A stretch of 64,000 bases of DNA from Pholis gunnellus (GCA_910591455.2 OU342821.1:7254280-7318279), one strand, 5' to 3'; numbered from the stretch's first letter, positions 23,429 to 38,053 are shown. Translations and numbers: made by a program. Notes: generated from the sequence alone by a model not told the origin.

Positions 23429-24428
23429 TAATATGCTATACCATGGGGGAGGAGCGCTGGCCTGGCACCACGGTGCGTGAATGATGTTGCCTGGAGTGTG
23501 AGGCTGCGTTTTTTGAAAGTCAAATATGTGCCCTCTCTTGCTCCATCTAACCAGCCTGCATTCAGCTGCAGTGATGAGCAAATTGTAAAACCATTGAGAC
23601 TTTTATCAATATAAATATATAGCAAAATAAATCCAGCAATCCTCAATTCCTCTCTAGCAGCAAGGCAATAAAGATCGTGACTGCAACCTGCTGCAAGTCG
23701 GTTTAAACAGAAGTTGGCCCGTTACAACTCTGACAGTTCTTTGCAATGGCAAAAATGTCCGCTGCTCAAGAACAAGACGTCAAAAGCGTTCCATGTGCAA
23801 GTCTTGGACACACAAGTTTTTTCACCAAATGCAGAAAGGATCCCTGTGGAGTGTTTGGCCACTATCAACACTATGGAGCAATGTTTTATAAGTGGGTCCA
23901 CACTTTCTTGTGGTGACATCATACACACTCCAGCCAATGGATTCACAAAAATCCATTAATCAACAGGTGGCCTTACCATAACAAGAAACACACTAATGCA
24001 GTGAAGAAGACAAAAAAAATGGATGTCAGGTCACCTTTTAAATCATTATTGCATGCTTACCGTAAGGATCTGACTGTGAGGACAGGTATATGCCGCTTGT
24101 AAATTTCTCCTGGAAAGCTCAACTGATCTTGTATTTGGTCATAAAGTGCATGACCCCTTTGCAGTTTGCAAGACTGGCGATGTTTGACAGAGGAACCCCC
24201 CCCCCAAATCTGCATAGATTATGTGATTGGGTTCACACTAATGCGGTGCTTAAGTACAGACAGGGTCTTTCGTAATGTAAAACAGAGAGCGGGTAGCAGA
24301 TTGAACCTCCTCTGCTGGATCTCAGACAATCTCACAATTCCAAAATGTAGAGCTGATTAGAGAGCTGGAGAGGGTTGTGTAACACTTGGTATGAAATTAA
24401 TATGAAATAGTTACAAAAGATAAAAAAA

Positions 24429-25205
24429 ATTAAGACAAAAATGGATCAAAATTCATGCGCATATTCGAAATGTACAGAAACAGAGGAATAAGGGAGTAAG
24501 AAGATACTTTCCAAAAAAATCTGTATTTCTTTTATTTAAGCTCTTAATCTAAAAACTAGCCAATTAACAGCTTGAGTTTCTTTCAAAGTGCGGACAAAGA
24601 TATAGACAGGCAGAGCCACCAGCTGCCGGTGTGTCTTTGTCTTTCCACATTCTGGTCAGGATTAGACTTGGACTCTGGACAGGAGTATATTTGCTCAGGA
24701 CCCCCACAGCTGATTAAAACCCTGTGTGATTATGTTGTGTGAGCATCAGGCTGCGAATGAGTTCTGTGCACACCCCAGGGTGATGCAAGTGTGAACGACA
24801 TGTGTGTTCTCCTCAGAGGAGACGGCACACTCGGATAATTTTCCAGTGTTGGTCCACCAGCTCGCATCAAAGAACCTCTACTGAGTGGTGATTGGTTTTT
24901 AAACGAGCTGTCGAAACTGCTGCCTGCTCAACATGATGATGATAATTCTCATTACCCTCAGGTTATAAAATCGCCGTGCTTTGTTATGCCCACTGAGGCT
25001 TTACACTGGCTGCTAATTAACTGTCATTACCTATGACAGCATCTGCCACTTGATCATATACAGGATGTCTCAATCTGGAGTGACAAAGAAAAGTTCAAAG
25101 CAATAAACATGTGCGCAGGAATTATGTCCCATGATCCTCTGTTTATGTATACATTTCGAATATGCGCATGAATTTTGCTACATTTTTTTTATCTTTTTGT
25201 CTTTA
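24429..25205. mobile_element. Segment bounded by ~60-bp inverted repeats
   Basis: 24429-24486 is nearly the reverse complement of 25136-25205. The shared core is AATTCATGCGCATATTCGAA, with AAGACAAAAA at the outer edge and AAACAGAGG at the inner edge. The 650-bp interior has no ORF of note. It may be a non-autonomous DNA transposon, but no clear target-site duplication was found. Confidence 0.5.
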
Positions 25206-25209
25206 ATAC

Positions 25210-28200
25210 TGGAGGACACATAACATTATGACAAAGTACACTCATTGACATCAGAGAAGGAAGCATGGGGATTGGATTAATTTGTGGGGAACCGACCTTG
25301 AGACGATCACCACCCACGGCTGACCGCACAGCCAGACCTGTTGGACCCAACGCCACTGAAAGGGGAGTCGATTGCTCCAGAAGCAGAAGGAGGAGAGCCA
25401 AGGTGAAAGCTAAGTCTATCAGCTAGGAGCTAAAGATATTCCGACATCCAATCTGCTCCTGGCTAGTGTGCGATTGCATACAAAATTCAGGCTAGCCGAG
25501 CAACGGCAGGTCGGTGACCGCTGTGCCCACATCTCTACAAAGGCCTGGCTTCATCGTGGCATCGTGATCGACAGTGTTTCTTCGATGTCTAATTCTTAAT
25601 GTTAAGATGTCGGCCATACTGTTTAGGGAATTGTTTTGTTGCTGCTGTTCGATTCCTTCAAAGAATACTCTTTAAGAATGGACTACTGTTTCCCATCTGT
25701 TCGTCACGTTTTTTCTTGCTCCATTTCGTTGTGCAGTCCCTGTGTTGCATAATGACAACAAATGTCCAAATGCAAAGCTGCGTTCACACTACGAGTGACA
25801 CAGCAAGAAGCTGCAGGTCATTATCAATGGAAAACGATGAGCTACAAACCGACGCCCAACACCACACAGGACAACCAATCATATGCTTTTGTTTTGTAAG
25901 GTTTGGCTAATGGGTCGGGTAGGTGCAGGTATTAAAAAACCCTGACCCTGCGCCGCACTAGTGGGTTGAAATACGTAATCGCTCACTCGAACCCGTTTGG
26001 TTGTTTGAGCTGGTCAAAACGATTGGATCTCAATGGGGACACTGGAGACACATTCAGTATTAATACCAGGTTTAGATGTAATCACTTTAAATCATGTACA
26101 TACAATCTGGATATGAGACACATTTTAAATGCAAGGTCTAAAGGGGTTCATGAAGACATCCAACAAAACATAGGGACGTTATTCACAAGGTTGCAACTGC
26201 TGTATGTTTTGGTCAGTGCTTTATGAGAGCAGTTTGAAAGTAGAACAGTAAAAAAAAGGACTCGTGGCAAAGAAAGTACTGGTTCAGGATATCATCAGTC
26301 ATTTAACAAAACTAGACTCAACTTTTCGGGCACTTGGCCACTGAGAAACAGCAACAAATCAATCTGGCACTAAAGGTTGTGTTTGTTGCTTACGGACACA
26401 TCTATGATAGCTTGCTGAGACAAACCTATTTCCTTCTGAATTATTGCCTTTCAACCAACGAAAACAATAAATGTACAGGGGGTGAAGAGAATTTATTATA
26501 ACAGTCATTTGAAATGGGATGATAAAAAACACGAGACGATTTCTTAGCACATGTTGTACGGCGTTTAACCATAAAGTGCACCTCGTTTAACGGTCGCCTT
26601 CCACGTGTGCGCACACCACATGGTGTTTTGCTGTGACACCTGCAGGGTACATCACCTCTCCCAGCATAAACGGGGAAGATGGGCTCATTTGAGAGAGGAG
26701 AGTTATCAAGGCGGCATCTCTCCCACACAGACGCTGATAGCTGCAATCAGCAGAAGAAGGAAGAAGGGGACTCGAGAGGGCAGCTCGTCAGCTCTGATAA
26801 GGCCTTTTTGTATCACCTCTGATTGTGTTGGAATACTTAGAAGATGCACTGTAATGATAGTCATCTCGGTTATAGTGCCTGTCTGGGTGTGTTGTCTGAG
26901 GATCTCGGGCCGTTTTGTATTCATGTGTGTGTTTGTAATAGCGAGGGAATGAAAAGAGAAAGCGAGGACGTGAGAGTGTTTGCATAAGTCAAGAACTCGT
27001 GCGGGAAAATGTAAACACGACACAGCCGATCGACCTCCATCAAGAGATTCAATTTAATGTCATATGGGATGAAATGTGAATGCAAAATTAGGCCTGTTGG
27101 GAAATGAGATACCACACATCTACATTTACATTGTGGGCGCTATTTAGAGGGATGTAAAGTGACTCCATCAACACAGTAAACATAATTCTTCTTCTGGATC
27201 AATTGACAATTACCTGGAAATTACCTGGGAACCTTTTGTGATTTGTAAATGTATGTCACTAGACAGAATATATTTCTCCAGGGGCAGCTGTGTGATTTAG
27301 GCATTTCATTGGTCGGTTATTCTTATGCCAACCACAACACTTGATTTTCCTCCTCCTCCTTCAGTAAAAGTGTCTCAAATTAGTGATGTCACAATACCCA
27401 AATTATGGCTTTGACATTATAACTGCCTAATTACCTCAATACTGAAACGGTAGCACAGCAAAAACTTGAAACGTCAGAAAAAGTAAAGGAATGAGATGAC
27501 AGAACGTGCTACCTACGTTACCTTTTTTTTAATTTAGGGTATTAAAATACTTTTCTAGTTTATTCTATGCAAGAATGCCTAAATAACCTGGTTGCAGCTC
27601 ATCACACATGAATAACAGCTGGTTTTTTAAGTCTTTTTTGATAGTAAACTGAGTATCTTCAGGTTTTGGACAGTTGTTCCGACGAAACAAGCAATATGAA
27701 GTTAGGCTCTGAGATGTTGTGAAGCATTTTTCGCAGTATTTTCTGAAACTGATAATGATTAACAGGGCAACAGAGAAAATAATCAAATAGAACCTCTAAA
27801 ACTTGTTGTGTTATTATAACTACCAAGCAACTACATGCCAAATACTACAATCCCAGCTCACTGGCTGACTTGCTAGCAGGCTGACAAGTCATAGATCAGC
27901 CAGAGGTAGCCTTCAAAGAACCATAAAACCACCAGAGAAAAGGCAAAGTGATCTACCTCTAAGAAACGAACCAACTCAAAAGGCAAACTGAGGCATGCGC
28001 AGGAGGATCTGTTACACAGGCTACAAATTATCATACTATCGGTAGTAACCCAGAAGGGTTCTTCACTGGGAGATAAATCGAGATAGATTCTGACACTCAA
28101 GTGCTTCAGTTGATTTACTTTTATTGGCCGTAAAATAACAGATATCAAAGACTTAATATCTACAGTGGCCATTCAATTCCTTTCACATTATGAAGTCATT

Positions 28201-30880
28201 TGATCCATTGTTATATGAAATTATTGATAGGTGCAGCTGTAATACTTACCTCACCTGGAATATAAATCCAGGCCACAAAGTTGGAAACATACTTTTGTTT
28301 AAAATATAATTATATGGTGTAGCTTTAAAACTAATAGGCCCAAACCATGATAAACAGCCGCTTGTGTGCAGAAGCACAACTTCCATCTATTTTGAGTGCC
28401 ACTGTTTGTCGGACCTTATTTCCATGATTGTTGGTGGGAGTGGTTGTCTGGTGCTTTTTAACTCGCAGCATGTTGACGGTTTCCCAGAAAGCTTTTTGGC
28501 ATCATGGAGCTGTCAAAATTTAGGGCCAACGCAGCTGAGCATGCTGCAAGCAATCATATCCGCAGATGACCAAGGCCATCCTAATATTATCTGATGTTGG
28601 CATATGAAGCTGGTATGGTGTGTTCTCATAGTGTGTGTATGATGTTTGTTGGAAGATCAGATTTCTTTGTACATCTTCATTAAGCACATCTTAAGCTTTT
28701 AAAAAAGCATAATACATTCTGAGTATAGTGTCGCATCCAGAAACAAAGTATGAACGAACACAGAATACAAAGCACACAGGTGGGATCACATTAACCTGAC
28801 GAGCCAGATGGTTTGTTACACAGAATCATCTGAGAAGTCGTCATTGGAAGCTGTTTGGGAAAGGCCAGGAACTTTCAAAAGATAGTTGGCAGGGGATCGT
28901 ATGAACCATCTGTCAATCAAACTCTTGCTGAAGCTAGTCAGGGGAGGCGAGCGAAAACATCTTTTCCATCGAAGAAAGCCTTTGGTGCTGTTCATTGCCC
29001 ATCTTGCAATGAAGAAATACCCTCCAGTTCTGATATAACTCATGCTATTGCAGCATCTTCGCTAACATCTTAAGGTAGCCGCCATAGTTGTTTAGAACTA
29101 ACAGCTGCCTACACATAAACCAAGCTCCTTACAGGATGCTGATTTTTTTAATCACAAACACATAGGATGGATTTTCATGTGATGATCCTGATGGATGGAT
29201 GGACGGAGATGGATCGAGTTGGACGGACGGAGTTGGATGTATGGATGGATGGATGGACTGATGGATGGACGGTCTCCATTCAAAGCTGCTGCCTTTGTCA
29301 ACTGCGTTTCAAGCTCCAACTCTGTTCCCACATCCGTGTGAGCTATTTTCTCCCAGTTATAAGTCAGAGCCCAGCTGCTGATTATGGGGCTCTGCCTGTG
29401 GTGGGGAAAAACAAAGAAGCCTGTAGCTCCTTTTGGCCTTGTAATATTAACCTGCGAGGGCTCTATGGAAAGCTTCTGCTTGTCCCCCAGAGCTACATTC
29501 TCTCTGGACCAATACTCCACTTAGAAAAATATGAAAAAGTTTATCTGCAAAACCCTCTCCATTTAACAAAAGAGGCCAAAGTTCTCAATGTTGTCTAAAC
29601 TTTAACCCATAAATATGTATTGAATAAATAAAATAGTCTAAAGTCGGCAGTAAAAAAAGATGAAAAAATAACTCTGGAAGCATCTAGTCAAAGAGTAAAT
29701 GACTTTATGATTCTGGATAGACTTTTTTATACAGGTACAGATATTTTGGTCAGTACCAAAAAAGTCTTCACACATTCACAAAAGACCACATATATGCATG
29801 TGTTCTGTTTTCTGTTTACCTTTAATGGCAGTAACATCTATTTTTTTTTTATTAATACAGATAAAATCCCAAATAGTTAAAGACATGCCAGTGTCTACAC
29901 TTTCAAGAGTTAGTCAGTTGCGCCTCAAATAATTATGGCTACAGGAATAAATAATCACATTTATGTCATATTTGTGTTTGTTTTGCTCCTGTTATTTCCT
30001 CAGAGCTCTGACTGAACTGGATCATGAAGCACGGAGCAACTGGAGCTACTTCAGGGAATCAGAAATAAGTCAACGTTGACTTGGTTTTACACGGGACACG
30101 AACGCAGGCTCCTGGGTCAAAGTCCTGTGTTTGTTTGACCCATCTGCCCACCTTGACCTTCTCCAGCAGAGATTCTCTCTCTTTATACTACATCAGCTGC
30201 TCTGACCGTCTAATAATGATGCGGATGGGTTTACACTGGAGATAATAGAAAACCCAGTGAGTCCCTTCTGTAGATGCCAAAGTGTGCCTCAGTGCGTAGG
30301 TATCGGACATCGAGGGCCACTGACCAAGCGTTGGTATATGATATGTTAGGAGTGAGAACTGGTTGGTTCAGATAAGAGTCCATTAGGAAACATTTTGTTA
30401 ACTTTCATGTCAATGTTTTCTCTTAATTGAGGTCACCAGCATATTAAGTTTAGTCAAAATCATTTCAGGGCAAACAAACTCTTGAGGGCACATTTTGTCT
30501 TTGCGACTAAAAGTCAAACAGAGTACACTCTTTAAAATGTGAGTGTTAGTGAATAATAGAAAGGACCACAAATACCCCAGGGTACTAAACACTCATTACG
30601 AGTTTCTTGATAAAGAACAGAAAAATAAATGTGACTCAAGCATTCCAGCACATAATACATTTAGCCAGAAAGTGATGTCAGTGACGACAGTAAAACAAAG
30701 CATATTCTGTATGAATTCATATGGTCTGTCCATTGATCTATCACCTTGGTCAATGTCAACATTATTACTACTTTTGTAAGATTTATAAAATGAATCTATG
30801 CTTCCCACCTGTAGACAAGCTTCCTCAATAGCAGAGGTTCTGAAACGGTCAGCTCATTTAAAATAGGGCTTAATAAGCAT
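25210..30880. other. Intergenic stretch
   Basis: No defendable gene. A GGAT/GGAC tetranucleotide tract lies at about 29190-29275, and ORFs there are repeat artefacts. Confidence 0.4.
29190..29275. repeat. (GGAT)n-like microsatellite
   Basis: Imperfect GGAT and GGAC tetranucleotides. Confidence 0.75.
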
Positions 30881-30889
30881 TATTGTTTC

Positions 30890-31135
30890 CTGTGGCTTTC
30901 CAATTTATTACATAACTTACTATTAATTTTGTAACTATTGTTTTGCTTGCTTTTTCTTTTAATTTTTAAAAATACTATTTCTTTCTAATTTTAAACGGCT
31001 TGTTCTCGCTTTCTGTTTTTGTTTTCACTGTCCTTGAATTAAATTTGTATGCTTTCTTAGTTGTTTAATATATTTTATTCCCTGTAAAGCACTTTGAATT
31101 GCCTTGGGTCTAAATAGTGCTCAATAAGAAAAAAG
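30890..31135 (+). mobile_element. LINE 3'-tail remnant
   Basis: A T-rich stretch leads to CCTGTAAAGCACTTTGAATT, GCCTTGGGTCTAAATAGTGC and TCAATAAG, the usual 3' terminus of fish L2/CR1-type LINEs. No coding remnant is attached. Confidence 0.5.
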
Positions 31136-31139
31136 TCCC

Positions 31140-34010
31140 ATGCCTTTGAATGTGTGGTTTCTATTTCTCAGACGACTTTTAAGGGACGGACAATGAACAT
31201 AAGTTAATGGGTGTATTGTGTGCATAATGATCTCAACAAGTGACATGATGGCGCGGGTAACTAGAACATTGCAAGTTGTCCCGTACCAGTTCAAATGACA
31301 TGGGAATCACTTTGTTTTGTAAGAGGAAGTACACACCTCCAGTGGTTTCGTGACCTCAATACACAGACTGCGACATTTATGTTTTGGGTCTCAAGAGAGA
31401 ATTGAGGAACGTTTGTTATTTGTATTCTCTCTGTAAGTCATGGTGTACCACCCTCTCATGTTTACTAATCTTAGCTACAGAGGTTGTACATTATGTATGT
31501 TAAGCTTTGTCCTCACTGCTGCTAACAGGCGCCTGGTTGTGTTTTAAAATGGGGGAGCAAAGTTGGAAAGACACATCATTTTTAGCTTTTGTATTAACCT
31601 TTATATACATCCCAAATAATAAAATCAATAGGGCTAATGCAAAATAGCCACTGTAGCATTACTGGTAGTATTCCTATAATGTCTAAGTGCCTTTATATAC
31701 CCGTCTTGGCCCCACCCTATATTTAACTAAACCACTGCATGGGGGTTACCTAATTACCTAATTACCCTTAGGGATGCACTGTTACCGACACCAGTATTGG
31801 TATAATATATATCTAAATAAAACCAAAGCCATGCTTTCATTGATATTCCGTTTGCAGTATTTTAGTTATTGTATTTTATAAAGGACCGTGGCATACAGTG
31901 AGGCAGAAGCCTGAAGTGCTCAAGTCCATGGGAAGGCATATATAAGTAGAGACAAAAGCCTGTGACATGTCTGTGACATTTTCCAGGTCTAAAGTTGTTC
32001 AAGTAATGCAGGCGTTCAAATGGTGCATGATTCCAACGGAAGAAACAGAGTGCTTACCTGCCATTTTTCACTGGGAGAAAGCCTGACCTCTTGATAATCT
32101 CAAAATGCCGCAGTTCCTGTCATTCACAGATCGCTGCTCCTTTTTGCCTTCCAGTCATTTCTGCAGTGGGAAACATACTGCATCACCCACTGCTACCATC
32201 TGCCAGTCTGCGCCAGCCTGACACGGGTTAGCAGGTTTTCACATTAACCAGAAGCCCACAAGACCCATCTCCTTCCATATGGAGAAAACTACTGGAGCAA
32301 TCATCTGATACCTTTGGTACCATCTGGTGCTTTCACACCTGTACTTGGGTTCAAATATACATTGTTGCAGTTTAGTTCTGGTCCGATTCCTGTTGACACT
32401 GACTTTTTACAAACGAACCAAGAGGAGTAAACATGAAGTTATCCCAGTTATCAGGAGCCGCGTGGGGAATCAAATTGCGGTGGCTGAAAGAAGTTTATGC
32501 AGCACTTTAATGCTTCTGATGTGTATTTTTTATGTTTTTTTGGTTCCACAAAGACCCAACAAAGAAATAACTGATGCAAGTATTATTATTATTATTATTA
32601 TTAGACTGCCATTTAAGCGCAGGTTATGAATAATGATTAAAAGGCGACGGACTGGACTGTTAAAAAGCCCTTGGTGCAAATGTCGGGGAGTGCATGAACA
32701 CACACGTCTTGTTATGATTCAGGGTTTATATGTGGGATCGCTGTCACACACTTTTTAATAATGGACTTAATGAACTGACAAAGTATGTAGAGTCGGATAC
32801 AAGCACAGCAATTTTACCGGCTTTTGATCAAGCAATCAGGGAAAATTGCCACACTGACGTGCATACACGTTGATTTACATAAATAGATTATATACATGGC
32901 CTTATGCAGATCAGTTATAAGATTGTTTCCTGAACCGATATAATGATCAGCAGATGGATTTATTGGTAGTTTAGCATTTGAAATCATGCTACAGTCACTT
33001 ATCTGCTATCATAAAACCCTGTGGTTGGTTCGTTTGCTTTCACATCACAAACGAACTGCACCGGAGTCCTCCTGAAAGCGGACCGAGACCCCCTTTTCAA
33101 GCGGTCTCTGTTCAGTTGATTGTTCTGCACCATGGTTTCATTTACAGCTGTAATACCAGCCCAAATGAACCGTACTGGCCAAGCAAAAGGACCTGACTTT
33201 GTTTAAAAAGAACCTTAGTTAAGGTGCGAAAGCACTCTAAATGTGTTCATGGACGAACTTCTGTTTGTCAAAGGAATCAAACTTCCTGGAAGTCATTCAA
33301 GAAGAAAGTCAAGTAATTATGAGCTGTTCGAGAACACTGTGAGAGTAATTAAAACGGAAAAGTAAAGTGTGTGTGTGTGTGTCATCACTTGTGAACCAGC
33401 AGGTGTACAGGATTTGTTTATACAGTCCTGAGGAGAAGAATCTCATTCAGTCAATTAAAAGTACCATGTTAAAGGTAATTAGGTTAGACTGATATCACAA
33501 TATGGGACCTTAATTAAATATTAGACATCTCAGATAAAGATAATGATATTCATATATAATTTCAGAGCTACAGATAAAATAGGATTAGCATAATGGAGGT
33601 TAAATTAATGAACATGGAGCATTTAAACAAAACTACGTAAACTTTCAAATAAATTCAGGGACAGTGGCGATGAATATTGGTAACAAGCAATTATAATATA
33701 GACATTTGGATTTTGATGACATTTTAAACTATATGTATGCTTAGTATGGTCCAACAGGCCTGCGGGTTTATTTTCAATATTGATTATTCTGAAAAATCAG
33801 GGTTCTACGTTAATGTCGTTTATTTTTCCAGAAATCTACTAGAACATAAAAATGATTTTATCTAATAGTGTGTTATCAAATAACAACAAAGGCCACAATT
33901 TCAGGTCATTTTTAATCTTTACTTCAGTAAATGCATTTTGGAGTCACATTCTTTAACACCACTCAACTTTATTCCTGTTTCCAGGTTAATTGAAATGCTC
34001 GCTTGTGCTT
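31140..34010. other. Intergenic stretch
   Basis: No gene seen. It holds an (ATT)n tract at 32579-32602 and a homeodomain-site-rich AT segment at 33440-33640. Confidence 0.4.
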
Positions 34011-34019
34011 CAGCTCATA

Positions 34020-34465
34020 AACGTTCTGTGCGTTCCAATACCCATGCTATACTATTTAGTACGCCAGATTAAATTTGTACCAATACCATAGTATGTCAAA
34101 TGCAGAATGCCAAAAATACCAGGATGTCCTATTGCATCAAGCTGTATTTTACAATATGCAAGCTAGCATGCTTTTGTTGCTATTCTGACCCACAAACCTC
34201 TGCACAGCAAACAAATGAGCAAGAGGGTCAAAATTCAAGGTGTAATGTTATGTTACTGTAGTATGTCACAATTGAATGCATACGGCATGCAACAGTACAT
34301 ACTTTGTAAGGGCAACTGCAGTTTGTTCTAAAAGTAAAAAGTATGGAATATGGAATGCAGCTTTTACTGCCGCCATTTTCCCGCCAGTGCACGATTGGTA
34401 CTGCACATTTGCAACTCTCAACAGAGATGAGAGTGAAGCAGGATGGGTCAGTCCTTAGCTACTTT
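34020..34465. mobile_element. Probable non-autonomous DNA transposon remnant
   Basis: Begins with GTGCGTTCCAATACCCATGC and ACTATTTAGTACGCC, and contains repeated AGTATG and GGAATGCAG segments. I associate these with short hAT-type elements in fish. No transposase is present. The boundaries and class are uncertain. Confidence 0.35.
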
Positions 34466-34479
34466 CCCCAGCAGGCCTT

Positions 34480-35934
34480 ATAGTCGAATGGCAAATGTAA
34501 GTCCAATACTCTCTTTTAGCTCTGTTTTTGGTCTCTGAGGGAAATATCTGTCTCTTTAGCTGCTAAATGCTCCACTTTGTTCACCATATAGTATCTAACT
34601 GTGTCTGTCTGCCGATTGGTGCTTATAGTAAGTAGTGTACAATGGGGTTTTAGAGCTTTTTTTGCTAAAATGAACTACCACGGCTGAGAATGAAATATGA
34701 AAACTATGAGAGCTGTAAGTGGGAATGAAAACTGTTGAGTTGCAGCCAGATGAATAAACAATGAGCTGAAACTCACTATGAAGCTCTGCAAAGCCGAGAG
34801 GAGCTGCAGAATCTGGTGATAATTCTCTGTAGGATCATTAATATGAGTGCCCTCTTTAACAATGTCACATTGTCATCACATTGCCATTTGGACTATATTG
34901 AATATACATACAGTATATTGTAGAAATGTCCTCTATAGCTGATTTAAGAACACTCTGTATCATGTATTGGTCTAGTTGCTGTGTCACTGATTAAAACCCT
35001 TTCTCCGATTGTCATTACCAATGTTAGAGAGAGCAAAACTCTTCAAAAATGTCTCTGTGTTCTCATATTGGTTTCTTCTCCCAGCAGATATTGATCGAGC
35101 ATCGCCATCGACCCCAATCTTCACGACGACCTTTGGGACTTCATCAGAGCAATGTGTGAGACAACATGAAAAAAGAGTTGTCTGGTTTCATCTCGGCTGG
35201 AAAGACCAAATGGCGCCCAGATGATCCAATATGTCATTTTATCTGACTATGTCCAGGCTGCAGCCGCTGCAACCACCACTGCATCAATCAACATATTCCT
35301 CCCGTCAATATAAATGCAAATCATACAATCTGGAAAGGCTGTGTGGATTATGACTTAGCAGTAGACTGCCTGTGCAAAATGATGCTGTGAAAGGTCACTG
35401 GCTCATTAAGTTCGGGCGATTGCCAGAACCGGAACGGCGAGCATAAGGGGATGAGCTGACTCGTCTGGACACTGTAAAGAGCAACACTATTGCCGGGCCG
35501 TTTCAAGATGTTCGGAGCTGGGACTGCCGCATCGGGTAGCAGCTGTAGGATGTTGTCTAATCACTTACAGTGAGGCAAACTGTGTGACCTTTTGTCATTC
35601 GATTCAATGTTCATATACACTGGAATGGAAATGGTTTGTTCTCCGTCTCCGTTTTATCTTTAGCTTAACTTTTCATACAAAATTCCCTATTTGATTCCTG
35701 CCGTCAACATGTGACGCTTCGTTACCTTGGTTTCAAGAAAATTCTAAATCAGGCGATAAGAATTCAAGAGGAGAAATCTGTCGGGGGAAGAGTTTTTACA
35801 AGGCAGAAATGTAGAACAAAAAGTACATGACTTGAATGACTAATAGCCCAAATGCCCACTGCATATTTTCCAGAGGCCAGATTACATATTGCAAATTAAT
35901 ATTTCACAACATGACTGGGCTTTGAATGCAGTGA

Positions 35935-35988
<54 letters not shown>

Positions 35989-36280
35989 TAAATGACCGGA
36001 TGGTTCTCATTTCAGGAGGTTTATTTTATCTCACTTTCCATTTGAATTACAATTATCTTTATTTTTTGATGTGGGTTTGATAATTGTTGTTTGGACCACT
36101 TGATTTTATCCTGCAGAAATTAAAAGGAACCACAGATCCTTCACTCAGTTGGTCACTTGGGCCAATAAATTGCACCGTTATAACTAAATAAAGTGATTGT
36201 AAGTAACCAATAGAGTTTAAGATTTAGGAAAACCACAAATGCTTCAAAATGCTATTTTTAAATTTCACAGCAAATGTTTT
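34480..36280. other. Intergenic stretch
   Basis: No gene seen apart from a CA microsatellite. Confidence 0.4.
35936..35986. repeat. (CA)n microsatellite
   Basis: About 50 bp of pure CA. Confidence 0.95.
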
Positions 36281-36289
36281 TAGCAATGC

Positions 36290-36700
36290 TAGTGGCACGG
36301 CTGGCAATGCCCGCCAGAAGACTGAAATATCTAACTAACTATTTGCTGAATTGAATTTAGTACAGACATGAACAACTTTTCCTCTAGTGCCGTCAGCAAG
36401 TCAAAGTTCCTCCAAAAATTCATGGTTCCCAGAAGATGTATCCTAATAATGTTGGTAATCCTCTGACGTTTCCCCTGGTGAAACCCTGAGGTTGACATTT
36501 CTGGTTTTCAGTTAAATGTCTCAACAGCTATTGGATGGATTGCCATGACATTTAGTAAATAACATTCATGTTCCCCTCAAGTAACTTTGGTGATCCCTCC
36601 ACTTTTCATCTAGAGCCATCATCAGGTTTAAATTACTATTACTTAATATTTTGGTTTATGATGAAATACCTGCAAAACTGATGACATTCATTTTATGCAA
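36290..36700. repeat. Dispersed fish repeat, copy 1
   Basis: Contains ATGTCTCAACAGCTATTGGA, TGGATTGCCATGACATTT and CATCTAGAGCCATCATCAGG. The same family recurs at 37560, 54040 and 55470 in this orientation, and at 44425, 48265, 51725, 58600 and 60708 in the opposite orientation. It is a very common non-coding repeat of spiny-rayed fish whose formal name I cannot give. Confidence 0.65.
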
Positions 36701-37559
36701 ATGTTACTCAAACTGGAGTAAAATATGGATTTGATGGGGACTATTCTCAGCTACAGATGAATGCACATTTTGTGCTCATTTACCGCTGCAAGTGGGACGG
36801 ACTTAAAATAAACTACAATGTGTTTTTCCATGGACTCTCTCTATCGCTCTCTTTACCTGCTTCCAACTCAATCCAGTGACTTGAGGGCTTTAGCTTTTTG
36901 AAAACCCAGCCGTTTTCACCACGACCTTTGTGAGCCATTCATTCATTTCAGTGTCAGATTGATGTGACCGTCTTCCAACCCATTCACCCCCTATCTGCAT
37001 CACAACCAGTCTTTAGTTGGCTTTCCAGTGAACTCATCAGATGTTCTGCTCCACATCTGATCCATCCAGATCTTGAGCATTGCTCCTAACCTCTTCACCA
37101 CCACCACTATTTTCTAGCCTCCATTGGGGGGATATTGCTGTACAGCTCATGACATCGCTACCACCCTAAAATATGTTGTCACAATGGGATCCAATCGCCA
37201 AATACCTTTTTTTCTCTTTCCTATTGTCCACAGGGTCAATACTGTTATTCTATTATTCCTAAAGCAAAAAATAAGCATGTGTACTTCCATTATTCTCTTG
37301 TTGGCGTATGCATCGGGCACCGGAAGTAAGGGGTCCACAAGGCCACTGGCCAAACATTGTGGTTATGGTAGAAAAAATAACTTAAATAACTTTAACTGCA
37401 GTCTGTGATGGCATGCTCCAGTCTCACAATAAGCACATTATTTCCGACATTAGCACTGCAATCAAATCATGAGTTACAGGATCATCCAGGAAGTTGGTTT
37501 ATTGGGTAACACCTTGGTGCAAGATACCAGTTGAGCTATTGCCATTCAGTGGGATATGG

Positions 37560-37650
37560 ATATTCGTGGTGCCCAGGGGATGATTCCAAAAGATTTTTGT
37601 CACTATCTGAACTTTCCTCTAGTGCCATCATCAGGTTTGCTTAGATAACA
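37560..37650. repeat. Dispersed fish repeat, fragment
   Basis: Contains GAACTTTCCTCTAGTGCCATCATCAGG-type sequence matching the copy at 36290-36700. Confidence 0.5.
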
Positions 37651-38015
37651 CTTTGTTCCATGACATTGTATCTCAAAACCTAATTGCTTCATCTAATTTC
37701 TCTGTTGATAATCCCGATCCCTTGAGAAAGAGGATGGATCTTTTTCACTCTATGAGTTAACTCTGGCATCGTTTGCTGATCAAAAAGTCAAGTTTGCACA
37801 CAGATTATGCATTATTTCAGATTATCAGAAATTCTCATGAGATTCACTAAGCACATTCATAGGAGGATCTTTTTTTTATTTAGAAGACCCTGTGGCATTT
37901 CCTCTAGTGTCACTTTCAAGGTAAGCTCTACATTTTAAGGCTACAGGAATAGCAAAATGTGTTGTTTTTTTTCTGTCCAACTCTTTCATGTTAGTGTACA
38001 TACACACAGGAACAG

Positions 38016-38017
<2 letters not shown>

Positions 38018-38050
<33 letters not shown>
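38018..38050. repeat. (CA)n microsatellite
   Basis: About 32 bp of CA. Confidence 0.9.

Positions 38051-38053
<3 letters not shown>

Larger units (their letters stand above)
18480..24420. other. Intergenic stretch with small repeats
   Basis: No defendable gene. It contains a GT microsatellite at 23391-23428 and a dispersed-repeat fragment at 20155-20330. Confidence 0.4.

Noticed and set aside
26605..27023. Overlapping ORFs of about 115 and 105 codons on opposite strands
   Set aside because: No domain, biased Val/Ile/Cys composition, mutual antisense overlap.
29152..29598. Opposing 122- and 143-codon ORFs
   Set aside because: Partly the GGAT repeat translated. The rest has no recognisable feature.
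33440..33700. Conserved enhancer call based on many TAATTA-type sites
   Set aside because: AT-rich DNA gives such sites by chance. Conservation cannot be judged from a single sequence.
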